Below, in pieces: positions 10,941-22,321 of a stretch of 64,000 nt of DNA; the first letter of the stretch is position 1, and each line of letters opens with the position of its first letter. The position numbers were made by a program, and so were the translations under genes. Source of the DNA: Plecoglossus altivelis (lineage: Eukaryota; Chordata; Actinopteri; Osmeriformes; Plecoglossidae); the NCBI GenBank assembly GCA_036571765.1, contig BROE01000022.1:4379861-4443860 (forward strand). The letters are read 5' to 3'. The notes beneath the pieces are model-generated. The model worked only from the letters and a program-made list of their open reading frames with translations. It had not been told where the DNA came from and did no database searches.

Positions 10941-11160
10941 GGATTTGGCACCCCTCTCCCCCTCCCCCTCCCTCCCTCCCCCCCTCACCCCCACCACAAA
11001 ACCTCACATCCCTTCCAACAAACACACACACAAACACACACAAGCGTGCCAACTCTATCTTGTGCACAACACACACATACAGATGCAGAAAGTGTCTGTC
11101 TGTCTGTCTCACACACACACACACGCGCACACACACACACACACACACGCAAACACACTG
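10941..11160. repeat. C-rich and (CA)n cluster
   Basis: CCCCTCCCCCTCCCTCC-type run at 10953-10990, then CA arrays at 11023-11045 and 11108-11160 with ACACGCGC interruptions. Confidence 0.85.
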
Positions 11161-11525
11161 TCACACACACTGCAGCCTAACATGAAGGACAGTGTAGGTG
11201 GAGGAGGGACATGGCGCAGGCAGAGAAATGGTGACCTGAACACATGTTCCTGAACATGGAAACTAATCCTGCCGGGTCTCTACCGGTGCCGTGTGTGTGT
11301 GTGTGTGTGTTTAGAAACGTTACAAAATGATGGCAAGTAGTTATGTACAGAAAAGTGTCACATGGGGGGGAAAAGGAAACCATGGGCAAAGGAGGGCGAG
11401 AGAGGGAGAGAACGAGGGCTGCTGGGTCTGTGCCAGGAGCTTTAGTGTCACTCACACGCCTGTCAATGGAGGTGATTGATTTTACGCCTCTCTTATCGAG
11501 GATAACAGCCTCAACACGTCTAATA
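11161..11525. other. Unique spacer with short (TG)n
   Basis: Unique apart from TG at 11290-11311 and a purine patch at 11385-11415. No feature recognised. Confidence 0.4.
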
Positions 11526-12022
11526 CACACACACACACACGTTCACACACACATAGGCGCATGCACACACACTCACACATTCACACACACATAGTCGCAC
11601 ACACACACTCACAAACTCATAGGCGCATGCACACACACACTCACACATTCACACACACATAGGCGCGCACACACACACAGACATTCACACACACATAGGC
11701 GCACACGCACACACATTCACACACACATAGGCGCATGCACACACACACTCACACATTCACACACACATAGGCGCACACACACACACACATACACACTCAC
11801 GCACACAGGCTCTAAAAATAAACACACAAATTCACTAACAAACACACACACATATACGCAGACTATGAACACGCAATTCACGCACACAAACACATGCACG
11901 CACGCATGCAGTACACACACACGCTCAACTAGACTATAAACACATATGAATTCACACTCAACACACAGTCTGTAATCACACGTGAATTCACACACATCAC
12001 ACACACACACACACACACACAC
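11526..12022. repeat. CA-based minisatellite with ATAGGCGCA motif
   Basis: TAGGCGC (one copy TAGTCGC) occurs at about 11554, 11592, 11620, 11660, 11695, 11728 and 11768, spaced 28-40 bp with (CA)n, CACTCACACA and TTCACACA between. 11800-12022 is degenerate CA. Confidence 0.9.
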
Positions 12023-12465
12023 AGCCTGGAGGAGGGACAGAGGGATAGCTCCCTCTCTATAGGAGAGGAGGTATTGGGTGAGTGGGACGAGACGTGGACC
12101 CTTGAAAAGGAGCGAAAGGAAAGAGTGAAAGACAGAGGGAGATCTTCTTCCTCACAGATGCGGATGAGGATCGTAGGCTAGTTTATATTTCCTCTTGAAT
12201 CTGCGTCTTTATCTCTGAGAGCAGGGAGCTGGTCTGGAAGGGGTATGCAAGCATTAGATAACAGCTGTGGAAAGGGAAGCGAAACAGAGAGGCAGCTGGA
12301 GCAGAAGAAGAGAAGGTATGATGTCGTCATGTATTCGGAGACGTCTGTGTCTCTGCCAGAGAGATAACCATATACTGTAAATGTTTCTCTGAACAATCTA
12401 CCAACCTCTTGTAGAAGGACACAGTGCAGCTGTACTGAGGTGATCACAGCACGACTGGAAAAAAC
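12023..12465. other. Unique spacer
   Basis: Purine-rich at 12025-12145, then mixed unique sequence. No gene or RNA signal seen. Confidence 0.4.
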
Positions 12466-12829
12466 CCTCTCTCACACTCTCTCTCTCCCTCTCTCTCTAT
12501 CTCTCTCTCTCTCTCTTACACTCTCTCTCCCAAACTCTCTCACACTCTCTCTCTCTCCCTCTCTCTTCTTCATTGCTTTCTCCTGCTCGTGCTCTCTTCT
12601 ATCTCTTTCTCTCCCGCTCTGCCTCTCTCATTATATCTCTCCCTATTTCTTATTTCTTTCTCCCTTTCTCAATCTCTTTCTTTTTCTTCTCCACCTCATT
12701 CTCTGTCTCTCCGTTTCTCTGTTTCTCTCTCCCTCTCTCTCTCTCTCTCTCTGTTTCTCTCTCTCTCTATGTCTGCTATATTTCTCTCACCCCCCCCTCC
12801 ACCTCACTTCTCTGCCCTCTCTCTTGACA
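12466..12829. repeat. (CT)n polypyrimidine tract
   Basis: About 360 bp of mainly C and T on the plus strand, ending in TCTCTCTTGACAG directly before a unique block. It can mimic a splice acceptor polypyrimidine tract. Confidence 0.9.
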
Positions 12830-12830
12830 G

Positions 12831-12990
12831 ATTTCCCTGTTTTTCCCCCCATATCCTACGGAGCTCTTGGGCAATTTGGCCATTACTCCTATTATGGCTG
12901 GCGTCAACCGCTCAGGGCCTTGGCTCTGGTCCCTGGGCCGTAATTGGAAACTGCAGGTGTGAGAGGGTCACATTTGCATACACAGGACCA
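12831..12990 (+). promoter_or_regulatory. Candidate CNE with homeodomain, E-box and octamer motifs (exon-like boundaries)
   Basis: A unique block contains GGCCGTAATTGG, CTGCAGGTGTGAG (E-box CAGGTG) and a perfect POU octamer ATTTGCAT at 12972-12979. It also looks like an exon: TTGACAG acceptor-like end at 12830, GTGTGAG donor-like sequence from 12957, and 126 nt between with one fully open frame (42 codons). The peptide resembles nothing I know, and CT arrays make false acceptors common here, so I favour an enhancer-type CNE. Confidence 0.3.
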
Positions 12991-13675
12991 GCAAGCTCCC
13001 GCTGCTGTCCACTGCCACGGTGGGAAAAGGAAGTCCATTACGCTAGTGCCACACTGAGACAAGGGCTGATTTTAGCTACAGTAATAGCACCGTAGGCTGA
13101 GAGAACAGTGACGAAAGATGCTGCACTTGAATTAAACCTGCGCGTGGATTTTTTCCCGATTGCTAAGATGTTGTGGTGAAAGTGGCATCCGTGCGTACGA
13201 GATCTTCATCATGACCTGCCAAGCAGTGTAGCGGTACGTTCAGGGAATCATTCCCACGTTGCTTGAACGTGCATCGCGAATGCAACACGCATTTCTCAGA
13301 TGAGGAAATGATAGCCCACGGAATTCTTACATTTGGTCTCAACTAACACAACACTTTTGTAACTGCGAACATTTTCTGACCTCTTTGCCTAAGCAGCAAT
13401 CAATCCTGATGCCTGTATAACAGGTAGACCATGAAAGTCAACATGGTTGGTACTTTTCCTCACAGCACTGAGAATAAAACGTGGCCTGATCGGCAAGAAT
13501 GGAGAGAGAGACCGTAACTGCTTTATGTTGACTTGTTTTTGCAATCTTTTCTCTCTTTAAGTATAGTCAAATACAGAGTATACGTAGTAGGACCATTTGA
13601 ATGGAATATGCTCTATATAGAGTCTTTGATTATGAAAATAATGCTCTCCAGTGATATTATTTATGTTTTGATGTA
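12991..13675. other. Unique AT-moderate sequence
   Basis: No tandem repeats, no open frame of note, no recognised motif cluster. Confidence 0.4.
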
Positions 13676-13704
13676 GTCATGTTTGGTAAAATACCAAACA
13701 TGAC
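13676..13704. repeat. Perfect 13-bp inverted repeat with 3-nt loop
   Basis: GTCATGTTTGGTA, loop AAA, then the exact reverse complement. It abuts a (GTGTGTGA)n array on its right. It could extrude as a hairpin; no function assigned. Confidence 0.9.
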
Positions 13705-13788
13705 GTGTGTGTGTGTGTGAGTGTGTAAGTGTGTGTGAGTGTGTGAGTGTGTGTGTGAGTGTGTGAGTGTGTGTGTGAGTGTGTAACA
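13705..13788. repeat. (TG)n/(GTGTGTGAGTGTGTGA)n array
   Basis: TG array interrupted by regular GAGTGTG units. Confidence 0.9.
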
Positions 13789-14820
13789 CCTGCGTGATTC
13801 AGACTGGCCAGGTCATCTCAGGTTGCCTCCTTCTCCTCTTACTTGTCTCCTTGAAGACCGCACCAGACACCAGTCTCATATTCAAAACTATCAATCAGCT
13901 GTAATTATGCCATCAAATACACACATGGATGCATTATTGATGCTCAAACATAAGCTATGCACGCTAGCACACACGTACGCGCATGAAGATGTGCACAGAC
14001 GCAGAGACAAACGCGCGCACGCGGACAGAAATCAGTCTCACAAAGAGACGCTTCTCATCATATTTTGCCTCACGCTTGGACAGAAACGTCAGATTCTTTT
14101 ATGATTTCTCCGTCTGCTCGCCTGGCGTGTGTCAAACGAGGGCTAGGTGATGTGTTTATGACTGGAAGCAAACCATTGAGAGCAAGACAATCTGGCAGGT
14201 AACTGATGTTAATTGAACATACCGAAATTCGCTGTTCTTTCAGAGGAGCCGAAAAGAAACTTGCTAAGACTCCTTTTGATACGAACACGTAACAATACCG
14301 ATCCGTTGTATTATCTAACAATACCATACAATCACATTATATGACAAACTGATTACATTGTTCTTTTGTTTTGTGTGCACACACACCTACAAAAAGTATA
14401 CATTCAGGCACAGTAATTTGGTAGATTGCGATTGTTAGTCTACAATACCGAAAAAGATTTTAGAGCAACTTGTGGACTTGCGAACATTAAATCCTAACTT
14501 TAAAGTGAGTCTGGCAATAGCAGTACCCCATCAAGTATGATGAAGGCCTTCCGTTATTTCCGTGTCAGATATGCACGGCGTCTATGTCATGTGGGGCAAG
14601 ATCTTAGAACTGTTCCTCTCAGCGGAAGTGTCACCCATCTGTGGAAATAACAGCTTACTCTCCTTTACCAGTGCCTCGTGTGCCACTCACAAGCGGGGAC
14701 ATTTGGAAGTAGAGGAACCAATTTTTACCTCGGGGGTAGACGCCGCGACCCAATTTGGACTCCCTGCTGAGTAAAATGAACAGCACCCTCTGGAACGGCT
14801 CACCTCAGCCAGCACCCATT
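13789..14820. other. Unique intergenic sequence
   Basis: About 1 kb of repeat-poor sequence. A degenerate ACGCGCGCACGCGG patch lies near 14010. No gene recognised. Confidence 0.4.
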
Positions 14821-15060
14821 ACCATACACACACTCATGCACACTCATACACACACACTCATGCACACTCATACGCACACACTCACGCACACTCACACACA
14901 CACACTCATGCACACTCATACGCACACACTCATGCACACTCATACACACACACTCATACACACTCATACGCACACACTCATACACACTCACACACACTCA
15001 CACATGCACACACACGCACACACACCCGCGCGTGCACACGCACTCCCACACACACGTACG
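14821..15060. repeat. (CACTCATACACA)n minisatellite
   Basis: About 200 bp of CACACTCATGCACACTCATA-type units alternating ATGC, ATAC and ACGC variants, passing into CA/CGCA sequence at 15000-15060. Confidence 0.9.
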
Positions 15061-15308
15061 CACGCACACACGCACGTGCTCCGCCAAACTCATGCAGACA
15101 AATACGCACATTTTCGCATACACATATATTCAATCAAACACACACACACACACTGCCTTTGTTCTGTCAGTGGTATGTGTGGTGTTCAGCGCTCTGCAGA
15201 ATCGGCTGGTTACACTGTGACAACCGTTGCCTTCCCAGTACCCCCTGCTGTTTGCTCACATCAGACTGTGTTTAGCTGCTCCAAAACGTGAACAGGCCAT
15301 CCATCCTG

Positions 15309-15515
15309 TGTGTGTGTGTGTGCACGCCTGTATGTGTATGTGTGTGTGTGTGCACGCGTGTATGTGTGTGTGTGTGCACGCCTGTATGCGTATGTGTGTG
15401 TGTGTGCACGCGTGTATGTGTGTGTATGTGTGCACGCCTGTATGTGTATGTGTGTGTGTGTGCACGCGTGTATGTGTATGTGTGTGCACGCGTGTATGTG
15501 TGTGTGTGTGGTGTA
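15309..15515. repeat. TG-based minisatellite with alternating GCACGCCTG/GCACGCGTG
   Basis: GCACGC occurs at about 15322, 15352, 15376, 15406, 15432, 15462 and 15486. The two variants mostly alternate, giving a higher-order period of about 54-56 bp. Confidence 0.9.
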
Positions 15516-15711
15516 TGCTAACGCTCTTCAGTGCAACAGTTCAGCAGTTCCTAAGGCCTGGGCTCAGAGGAGGAGCTGGACTTGACAGAATAAGAGAGTT
15601 AGCTGGAAGTAGCGTACAGAAGTGACAGGAGAAGGAGGGAAGATGGACTGATATGCTGCATGTTAGGAAGGCTGCAAGGGAAGGACTAAGGAAGTGAGGA
15701 GGGAGTTAGAA

Positions 15712-15833
15712 AGGAAGGAAGGAAGAAAGAAGAAAGAAAGGAAGGAAGACAGGAAGGAAGGAAGGAAGGAAGGAAGGAAGGAAGGAAGGAAGAAAGAAAG
15801 GAAGGAAGGAAAGAAAAAAGAATGAAGGAAGGA
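15712..15833. repeat. (GGAA)n tetranucleotide array
   Basis: AAGG/AAAG units, nine or more perfect GGAA repeats at about 15754-15790. GGAA repeats can act as ETS-factor microsatellites, but that is not shown here. Confidence 0.9.
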
Positions 15834-15973
15834 GGGAATTATTAATTTATAGGAATTTCAGTCAGAGAACTAAGGAATTTGGTTTGTACGGTACAGAAGC
15901 ATTCTTTGATGTGTGTTAGTTTCCCTTTTCAAGGATGTAAAGATGCTCATAAGCCCTGGTAATGTTATATCTG

Positions 15974-16099
15974 GTGTGTGTGTGTGTCTAAGTGTCTGTG
16001 TGTCTGTGTCTGTATGTGTGTGTGTCTGTGTGTGTGTGTGTTTGTGTGTGTGTCTGTGTATGTGTGTGTGTGTTTGTGTCTGAGTGTGTGTTTGTGTCT

Positions 16100-16133
<34 letters not shown>

Positions 16134-16258
16134 CTGAGTGTGTGTGTCTGAGTCTGTGTGTGTCTGTGTGTCTGTGTGTGGGTGTCTGTGATGGGTTTGT
16201 GTGTGTGTGTGTGTGATGGGTTCATGTGTGTGTGTGTGTGTGTGATGGGTCTGTGTGT
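15974..16258. repeat. (TG)n/TCTG array with GATGGGTT units
   Basis: TG and TGTC runs; GTGATGGGTT appears at about 16189, 16213 and (as GTGATGGGTC) 16241 at the 3' end. Confidence 0.9.
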
Positions 16259-16269
16259 GCTTTCATGGC

Positions 16270-16440
16270 AGGGGGTCAGGATACCCCAGTGTTGACTCTA
16301 AGGGATTATTATGGGATTAGAGAGTGTCTCGGTTACCACGGTGAGTTGATAATGATGCTGGCTGTCCTCTGATCTTCAATGGGTTAGCGGTGTCAATCAA
16401 ACTGTTGCCCCGGTGACAAAGGAGAGGGGATCCTCCGAGA
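16270..16440. promoter_or_regulatory. Candidate conserved non-coding element
   Basis: Unique island between two TG arrays with GGTTACCACGGTGAG and GTTGCCCCGGTGAC, two related strings about 70 bp apart that loosely resemble RFX X-box halves, plus GTTGATAATGATGC and GTCAATCAAA. Motif-based inference. Confidence 0.25.
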
Positions 16441-16447
16441 AGAGATC

Positions 16448-16449
<2 letters not shown>

Positions 16450-16491
<42 letters not shown>

Positions 16492-16502
16492 TGTGTGTGT
16501 GT
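16450..16502. repeat. (TG)n microsatellite
   Basis: TG array with one TATG interruption. Confidence 0.95.
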
Positions 16503-16904
16503 GGATCTGTGTGTATGTTTGCACGTACAGTGTTTGTGGCAAGTTGATGATTTGCATGGAGAATAACAGTGTGTGTGTCATGTGGTCTTTTGGTTTGAAT
16601 TGTTCCAATGAAAATAAGATATCTTGTCTCTTGCTCTCCCGTTTCCTCCTCTCGCTCTCTTTCCCTCCCCTCCTTCGATCTCTCTGTCTCTGTCTCTTTC
16701 CTTTCCCACCTCCTCCAGATGGCCTCTTTGGAGAGAAAGAGGGAGGGAGGAAGAGAGGGAGAGAGCTGGTGATTATCTGGCCCATCAGAGCCAGGTAACT
16801 GGAGCCTGTTGAAGTTGGGTGGGCAGTGTGGAGCCAGGCCAAGCCTGCTGTCCCCAGGAGCAGGAAAAGCGATACCTGCTACCTGCCCTCTCTACTCCTC
16901 CTCC
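16503..16904. other. Unique sequence with POU octamer and exon-like segment
   Basis: A perfect octamer ATTTGCAT lies at 16550-16557. A CT-rich stretch leads to CACCTCCTCCAG (ending 16718), then 77 nt to GAGCCAG followed by GTAACTGG, so 16719-16795 has exon-like borders, but its content is mostly purine repeat. I treat it as unproven. Confidence 0.25.
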
Positions 16905-17150
16905 ACCCTTCTCCCTCCCTCCCTCCCTCCCTCCCACTTATCCTGCTCGCCACTGGTTAGACTTACCTGTCTCCCCCTTTCCTTCTGTCACCTCCACCTC
17001 CACCCCTTCCTCCTCTCCTCTCTCCTTCCTCTGCTCTCTCCTCCCCTCTCGTCTCTCTCCGGTCTCCTCCTGCTGCTGCTCCTCCTGCTGGTTTCCCATG
17101 TTGCCAGGCCAACCTCCCCCCCCCACCCTCCTCTCCCCTCACACGCTGCC
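16905..17150. repeat. C/T-rich simple sequence
   Basis: Mainly pyrimidine (CCTCCCTCC, CTCCTCTCC) with short unique interruptions. Confidence 0.75.
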
Positions 17151-18058
17151 TGTCCTCTCTGACAGAGCGACTGGTAGACTTGGAGGTAGTAGACAGATGA
17201 GTCTGTTGAGAAAGGTGTCAAGTGTGTGTGTGTGTGTTTGCTTGTCTGTGGGTGTTTGGCAGAGGCCCTTGTTATTTCCTAAACTCTGTTCCACATTCTC
17301 ATAAATAACTAACCAACAGTCCCTCCTTCTTTTTGATTTTCAATCTTCCATCTCTCTCTCTCCCTCCCTCTCTCTCTTTCACTAGCTCTCTAATTCTTTC
17401 TGTTTGTCTGACCCTCCTTCCAAGTTTCTAATTAGTGCACGTCTACAGTTTCAGCCCCCCCTCCCCCCCTCCTGCTCTCCTATCATGTGCGATATGAGTT
17501 TATCAGACCTGTCAATCGGGAAAGTGGGCTGGGTCAGGGAACAGGACTTAGCCAATCACACCTGCCATCATAGGGGGACCGAGTCAGAACCAGAGCTGGG
17601 TAACCAAGGAAACAGAAAACTGCTGGGATGAAGTATTCGAAGTGGCATTTAAAGTTAGAGTTGGAAGACCTCAATATAATGATATTGAATCAGTCAACAA
17701 ATGAACCAATCAACAGGCTAAATCAATAATCCATGACAGATTAGAACCAGATCACAAACAGATCCCATCTCTGCTCTGTCCAGAGAAGACTGTTGAATTT
17801 GAGGAACAGGAAGCACGATAGCCAGGCTGGCGTTAAGTTCACAAGTTCATCTGCCATTCTCCTGCCAATCACACTGCCTCTCTCTTGAGTGACCAGTATG
17901 TTGTGTATGCGTACGTGCGTGTGTGTGCCGGCGTGATGGAGCTGTCGTGACGTTGGCGTGACGCTGGCTTGACGTGTGACATGGATGAGGAACTGGCAGA
18001 CAGACTGGAACACACACTCGCTACTGGACCAAGCTGCTGATCAGAGTGCTGTCACTAC
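17151..18058. other. Unique sequence with short TG and CT runs
   Basis: Includes TG at 17221-17238 and CT at 17351-17382. Remaining sequence is unremarkable; no gene recognised. Confidence 0.4.
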
Positions 18059-18262
18059 TGCCCCCCTCCACCCCTCATTTCTCCCCTTCACCCCTCATTT
18101 CTCCTCACCTCCTATTCTCTCCTCCACCCTCATTTTCCTGTCCGCTTCACTCCTCATCCCTCTCTCCTCATTCCTCTCCTCCCCACTCATCTCCCCCTCT
18201 CCCCCATCCTTTCTCCCCTTCTCCCCCTCCTGCCCCTTCTTAACTCCCCTCCTCCCCCCTTT
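18059..18262. repeat. (CTCC/CATTTCTCCCC) pyrimidine tract
   Basis: CCCCTCATTTCTCC recurs twice at the start, followed by irregular CTCC repeats. Confidence 0.85.
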
Positions 18263-18265
18263 TTT

Positions 18266-19027
18266 CAAAAGCTTTGGAGATAACACATCACATTCTGCAC
18301 CAAGAAAACAACAATAAAACCATTATATATTCATTCCATCAATTGCATGTATTGTGTAGAATGTTCCCATGCTGTGACCCTGTCAGACATAGCTAGTAAT
18401 GTCAGCTAAAGAAAAAGCTTGTAATTGCTGTTCTTTTTTAATAAAGGCCCACCAGGAGACTGGACAACAGGGTTGGGGAGCAAATAAGTCTTGATTTCCG
18501 AAAGAGGAATAGAACACCTACCTTCTGTCATTCGGCTGGACCGACCAATTAGCAGCATGACCAGGGCATTGTGATGTCGTCAGGTGTAGAGAGGTTGATT
18601 GGTCTGTTCTGCAGGGAATTCAACAGACAATTATCCCAGTCAGGGTTTTGGCTTTGTAACGTTGCACATCAGGGAAGAGTGAGGAGGACAACGCAGCGAG
18701 ACGTGTGAGTCAGAACACCTTGATTCTGGTTTGTTTTCTTGTTTGTTTATTTGGTAAACCATGTTGTGTGTCTTGTTTATAATTTGCAGGAGGAACATAA
18801 TTTGCATGTCTATCAAGTAGCCGCATGCGTGCGTAGGTGCGTGGGTGCGTGCGTACGTGTGTGTCAACACGTTTGTGTCGTTCGTGCAAGCGAGTACACC
18901 CGTGTGCGTCAATGTCTTTGCCTCTTCAAAGTTGTCTTCAGTCTGTGTGTGCCTCTGTAAGTATGTGACCCAGCCAGCCCAAGCTCCTTCCAGGGGTGCC
19001 TCAGTCAATGGCCACCGCAAAGGTCAC
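18266..19027. other. Unique sequence with POU octamer
   Basis: Repeat-poor. Contains a perfect octamer ATTTGCAT at 18800-18807 in the context AACATAATTTGCATG. A degenerate GCGTGCG/GTGTG patch spans 18825-18910. No gene recognised. Confidence 0.35.
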
Positions 19028-19213
19028 CTGTGAGGAAATGTCACTGGCTCCACTGTTCTGCTTTTCACTCAGCCTGCACCCTGGGGGGGAACCAAAGACA
19101 GCCCCGGTCATGGGTTCCAGGGGGATGGGTGACTGCGGTGCACCGCTGTCGGAGTTGAAGATAGAATCTGGAATGTTCTGGATGCCCTGCATCCTACTCG
19201 TCTCCTCGGGGGA
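19028..19213 (-). other. Candidate orphan coding exon (unidentified)
   Basis: Read on the minus strand, a pyrimidine-rich run ending GTCTCCCAG gives a good acceptor before 19213, and CACAG followed by GTGACC gives a donor after 19028. The 186 nt between are exactly 62 codons with no stop and mostly G/C third positions. The peptide is Ser/Pro-rich and begins SPEETSRMQGIQNIPDSIF. I do not recognise it. No partner exon was found, and a CNE that happens to be open is the main alternative. Confidence 0.25.
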
Positions 19214-19284
19214 CTGGGAGACGGTGAGAGACAGAGACGACTCATGGACAACCATGGAGAGAAGAGATAGAAACAGGAAGACAA

Positions 19285-19690
19285 ACTGAAAACAGAGACA
19301 GAGACACTAACAGGGACACTGACAGGGACACTGACAGAGACACTGACAGAGACAGGGACACTGACAAAGACACTGACAGAGACACTGACAGATACAGGGA
19401 CACTGACAGAGACAGAGACACTGACAGGGACACTGACAGAGACAGAGACACTGACAGGGACAGGGACACTGACAGAGACAGGGACACTGACAGAGACAGG
19501 GACACTGACAGAGACACTGACAGAGCCAGAGACACTGACAGAGACACTGACAGAGACAGAGACACTGACAGAGACACTGACAGAGACAGAGACACTGACA
19601 GATACAGGGACACTGACAGAGACACTGACAGAGACACTGACAGATACAGGGACAGACACAATGACAGATACAGGGACACTGAAAACAGCC
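19285..19690. repeat. (GACACTGACAGA)n minisatellite
   Basis: About 400 bp built on hexamers GACACT, GACAGA, GACAGG and GATACA, with GACACTGACAGAGACA blocks in shifting order. Long Ser/Val and Ser/Leu frames on the minus strand derive from it. Confidence 0.95.
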
Positions 19691-19734
19691 GTGTCTCTCC
19701 TCCTCCTCTGCATGTCTGCTCCAGTCTGATGCCT

Positions 19735-20041
19735 GTGTGTGCCTTGTTTGGGCTTAGGTGTAAATGCATGTGTGTGGCATGTCTGTTGGTTGTGCAGGTA
19801 TGTTTCTGTGTGTGTGTGTGTGTGTGGTAGATGCGTGGGTAGGGCAGATATGTGTGTGTGTGTATGTGTGTGTGTGTGTGGCAGATGCGTGGGTAGTGCA
19901 GGTATGTGTTTGACCCCAGGGAAGGTGGGGTGACCCCAGCAGCCGTAGAGCGTGGGCCAGGTCTGATCAGATGAGTACTTCAGAGGGATCACTGCTTGAA
20001 AGACTGCACCCGCCACTGCCACGCCTCAGCAGACACACTCA

Positions 20042-20080
<39 letters not shown>
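19735..20080. repeat. (TG)n clusters and (CA)n
   Basis: TG arrays at 19808-19827 and 19850-19880, each followed by a GGCAGATGCGTGGGTAG-like segment, so this is a short tandem duplication. (CA)n at 20048-20079; unique sequence at 19900-20045. Confidence 0.85.
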
Positions 20081-20081
<1 letters not shown>

Positions 20082-20330
20082 GAGAGTATTTTACCTGTCT
20101 GCCTCCCTCCATGAAGCCTAGAGAAGTGGGGGTGTAACCCAAACCAGGTGGGAGGGAGGATAGGGGAGAAAAAAAGGGGGAAGAGAAGGGAGGAGGAGGT
20201 GAGGGGGGAGGGGCCGTTTTGGCCTGCGGTCAAGTGCCTTGTGCAACACAAACAGGTGGCGTCTGGTTACAGTCTATCTGAGACTAGATACTCTGTCAAG
20301 AGAGCTGGGCTCTAGCCTCAGAGCCCTCTA

Positions 20331-20344
20331 TCTCTCCCTGTCTC

Positions 20345-20378
<34 letters not shown>

Positions 20379-20570
20379 GCTCCCTCTCTCTCTTGCTCTC
20401 TCCCCCTCTCTCTCTCTTGCTCCCTCTCTTTCTCGCTCCCTCTCTCTCTCTCTCTTGCTCCCTCTCTCTCTCTTGCTCCCTCTCTCTCTCTCCTTACCTC
20501 TGCTTCCCTCTATCTCTCCTTACCTCTTTCTCTGTCTTTCTCTCTCTCTCTTTCCATCTGTCTTTCTATT

Positions 20571-20610
<40 letters not shown>

Positions 20611-20770
20611 CCTGTCTCTCTCTTTCCTTCTCTGTCATTCCCACTCTTTCGTTCTCTCTCTCACTCATTCCCTCTTTCCATTTCCCTCCGTCTCTCTCTC
20701 GTTTTCCTTCTGCCTCTCTCTCCCTCCCCCTTTTCCCTCCTCACTCTCTTGCCCTCTGCATTTCTCCCCT
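20331..20770. repeat. (CT)n polypyrimidine tract
   Basis: About 430 bp of CTCTCT with CTTGCTCC units repeated between 20390 and 20480. Confidence 0.95.
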
Positions 20771-21199
20771 CCAGCCATATGTGGGCTCGGTTTACAGTCA
20801 GAAAGCAACTGTAAATAATGGCAATATACACTTTTTAAACAGCAAGGGTAGACATGTGTGCAGGTATGCATACATTTACGTTTCTACGTGTGAGAATCAT
20901 GTCATCATATATCATATGCCATCCTTATGGAACAGTTAAGACATAAATCACTTCAAAAGGACATTGTCAAACGCGACATTTGGATTAGTCGATTCCATTC
21001 CGAACAGCTAGCAAAGTTATCAGCATTAAGGTATCCATTCATGTAAGTCACTCGGTCTGTAATTGGTTCTCTTTAAGAGTTGTGCTTTGTGGAACGACGG
21101 TAGCAAATCTTTTCCCAAGGTGCCGACGAGTGCGATAGTCTGGTTAACATATTTGAGCTATCCTCTGCCGCCAGGAGCATGCTAATTAAAAAAGTGAGA
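20771..21199. other. Unique AT-moderate sequence
   Basis: Includes ATCATATATCATATGCC near 20905. No gene or RNA signal seen. Confidence 0.4.
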
Positions 21200-21220
21200 G
21201 GGGAGGGAGACAGACAAGCA

Positions 21221-21269
<49 letters not shown>

Positions 21270-21270
21270 A
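21200..21270. repeat. (GA)n tract
   Basis: Plus-strand GA array with AGAAAGAG interruptions. Confidence 0.9.
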
Positions 21271-22033
21271 CGAAGAAAGCGAGAGCGAGACAGTGTCATC
21301 AAGGACACTGCCTGGGTGAGGCGTACACCTGAGAGGCGTGGAGTCTCGTTGCTCGGGGCGCATCAGAATGACCTGAGCACCGTCGCCGTTTGAAGTCGTG
21401 ACAGTGGAAAGACAAAAGTGTCTGGAGCCCTCACGTTGGGTAGAGATGAGAGAGGGGGGAGGGAGGGGGACAGGGCAGGAGGGAGGGAAAGTGAGAGCGA
21501 GAAAAAAACAACCCGTTTGCAGTGGTGTCAGTGTGAAACGCGAGGTGTTCTTCAGTATAACAGTTGTTTACGCTCAACTGCCAACCGCTCCTGTCCCTCT
21601 CGCGCATCACTCTGCGCCTCTGTCCCTCTCCACTTCACCCATCCCTCCTCTCTGCCCCACTCTGCCTCTTTACCTCTCGCAAGTCATCATGTTTACACGA
21701 GCTGCTGGGGCTGTTCCCCCGTCGCGTCTTTCCACTGTTTCTCTCGCTTCTTTCCTCTCTTTCTTTGTCTTTTTCCGGCTGGTAGGAAATCTGCAGGCCT
21801 GCTCATCGGAGCCAGCCCCCGTTAATCCCTCCCAAAGCACCTTAGCAACGCCGGGAATTTAGAGATGAAAAAAGAGAGAGAGAGAGCAAAAACGTAAACA
21901 ACAACGACAACAACTGTTCTTAACACTGGGCTGGTGTTGGCAGGATTGTCCCCATCTTCAGATGTTTGTGTATTTTCCATAAGTAGTCCATAACAATCTG
22001 GAGGGATGTGATAACCAGGGAATCTCTCAGGAG
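21271..22033. other. Unique sequence with purine and CT patches
   Basis: Purine patch 21440-21510, CT-rich 21595-21775. No convincing exon. Confidence 0.35.
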
Positions 22034-22280
22034 TGTGTGTGTGTGTGTGTGTGCGTGCGTGTGTGTGTGTGCGTGTGTGTGCGTGTGAGTGTGTGTGTGT
22101 GTTTGCGTTCAGGAAGGCCAGCTCCTGGTCTGACTGTACCAACCTTGTAATTGTCCCATGTAGTCACCTGAGATGGCCGTGAGCCTACTTGTGAACAGTC
22201 TATCTGCTTGTCTGCTACATGACACGCTCGCGTCTCACACTGTCGGAACTTAACTATCATCTCTCTCTCTCTTTCTGTCT

Positions 22281-22321
<41 letters not shown>

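Noticed and set aside
16270..16440. RFX X-box
   Set aside because: GTTGCCCCGGTGAC departs from GTNRCC/RGYAAC at a key position; kept only as part of a CNE candidate.
19108..20022. 304-codon minus-strand frame with Ser-Val repeats
   Set aside because: It runs through the GACACTGACAGA minisatellite and several CA/TG arrays; only the 19028-19213 segment has independent exon character, partly in a different frame.
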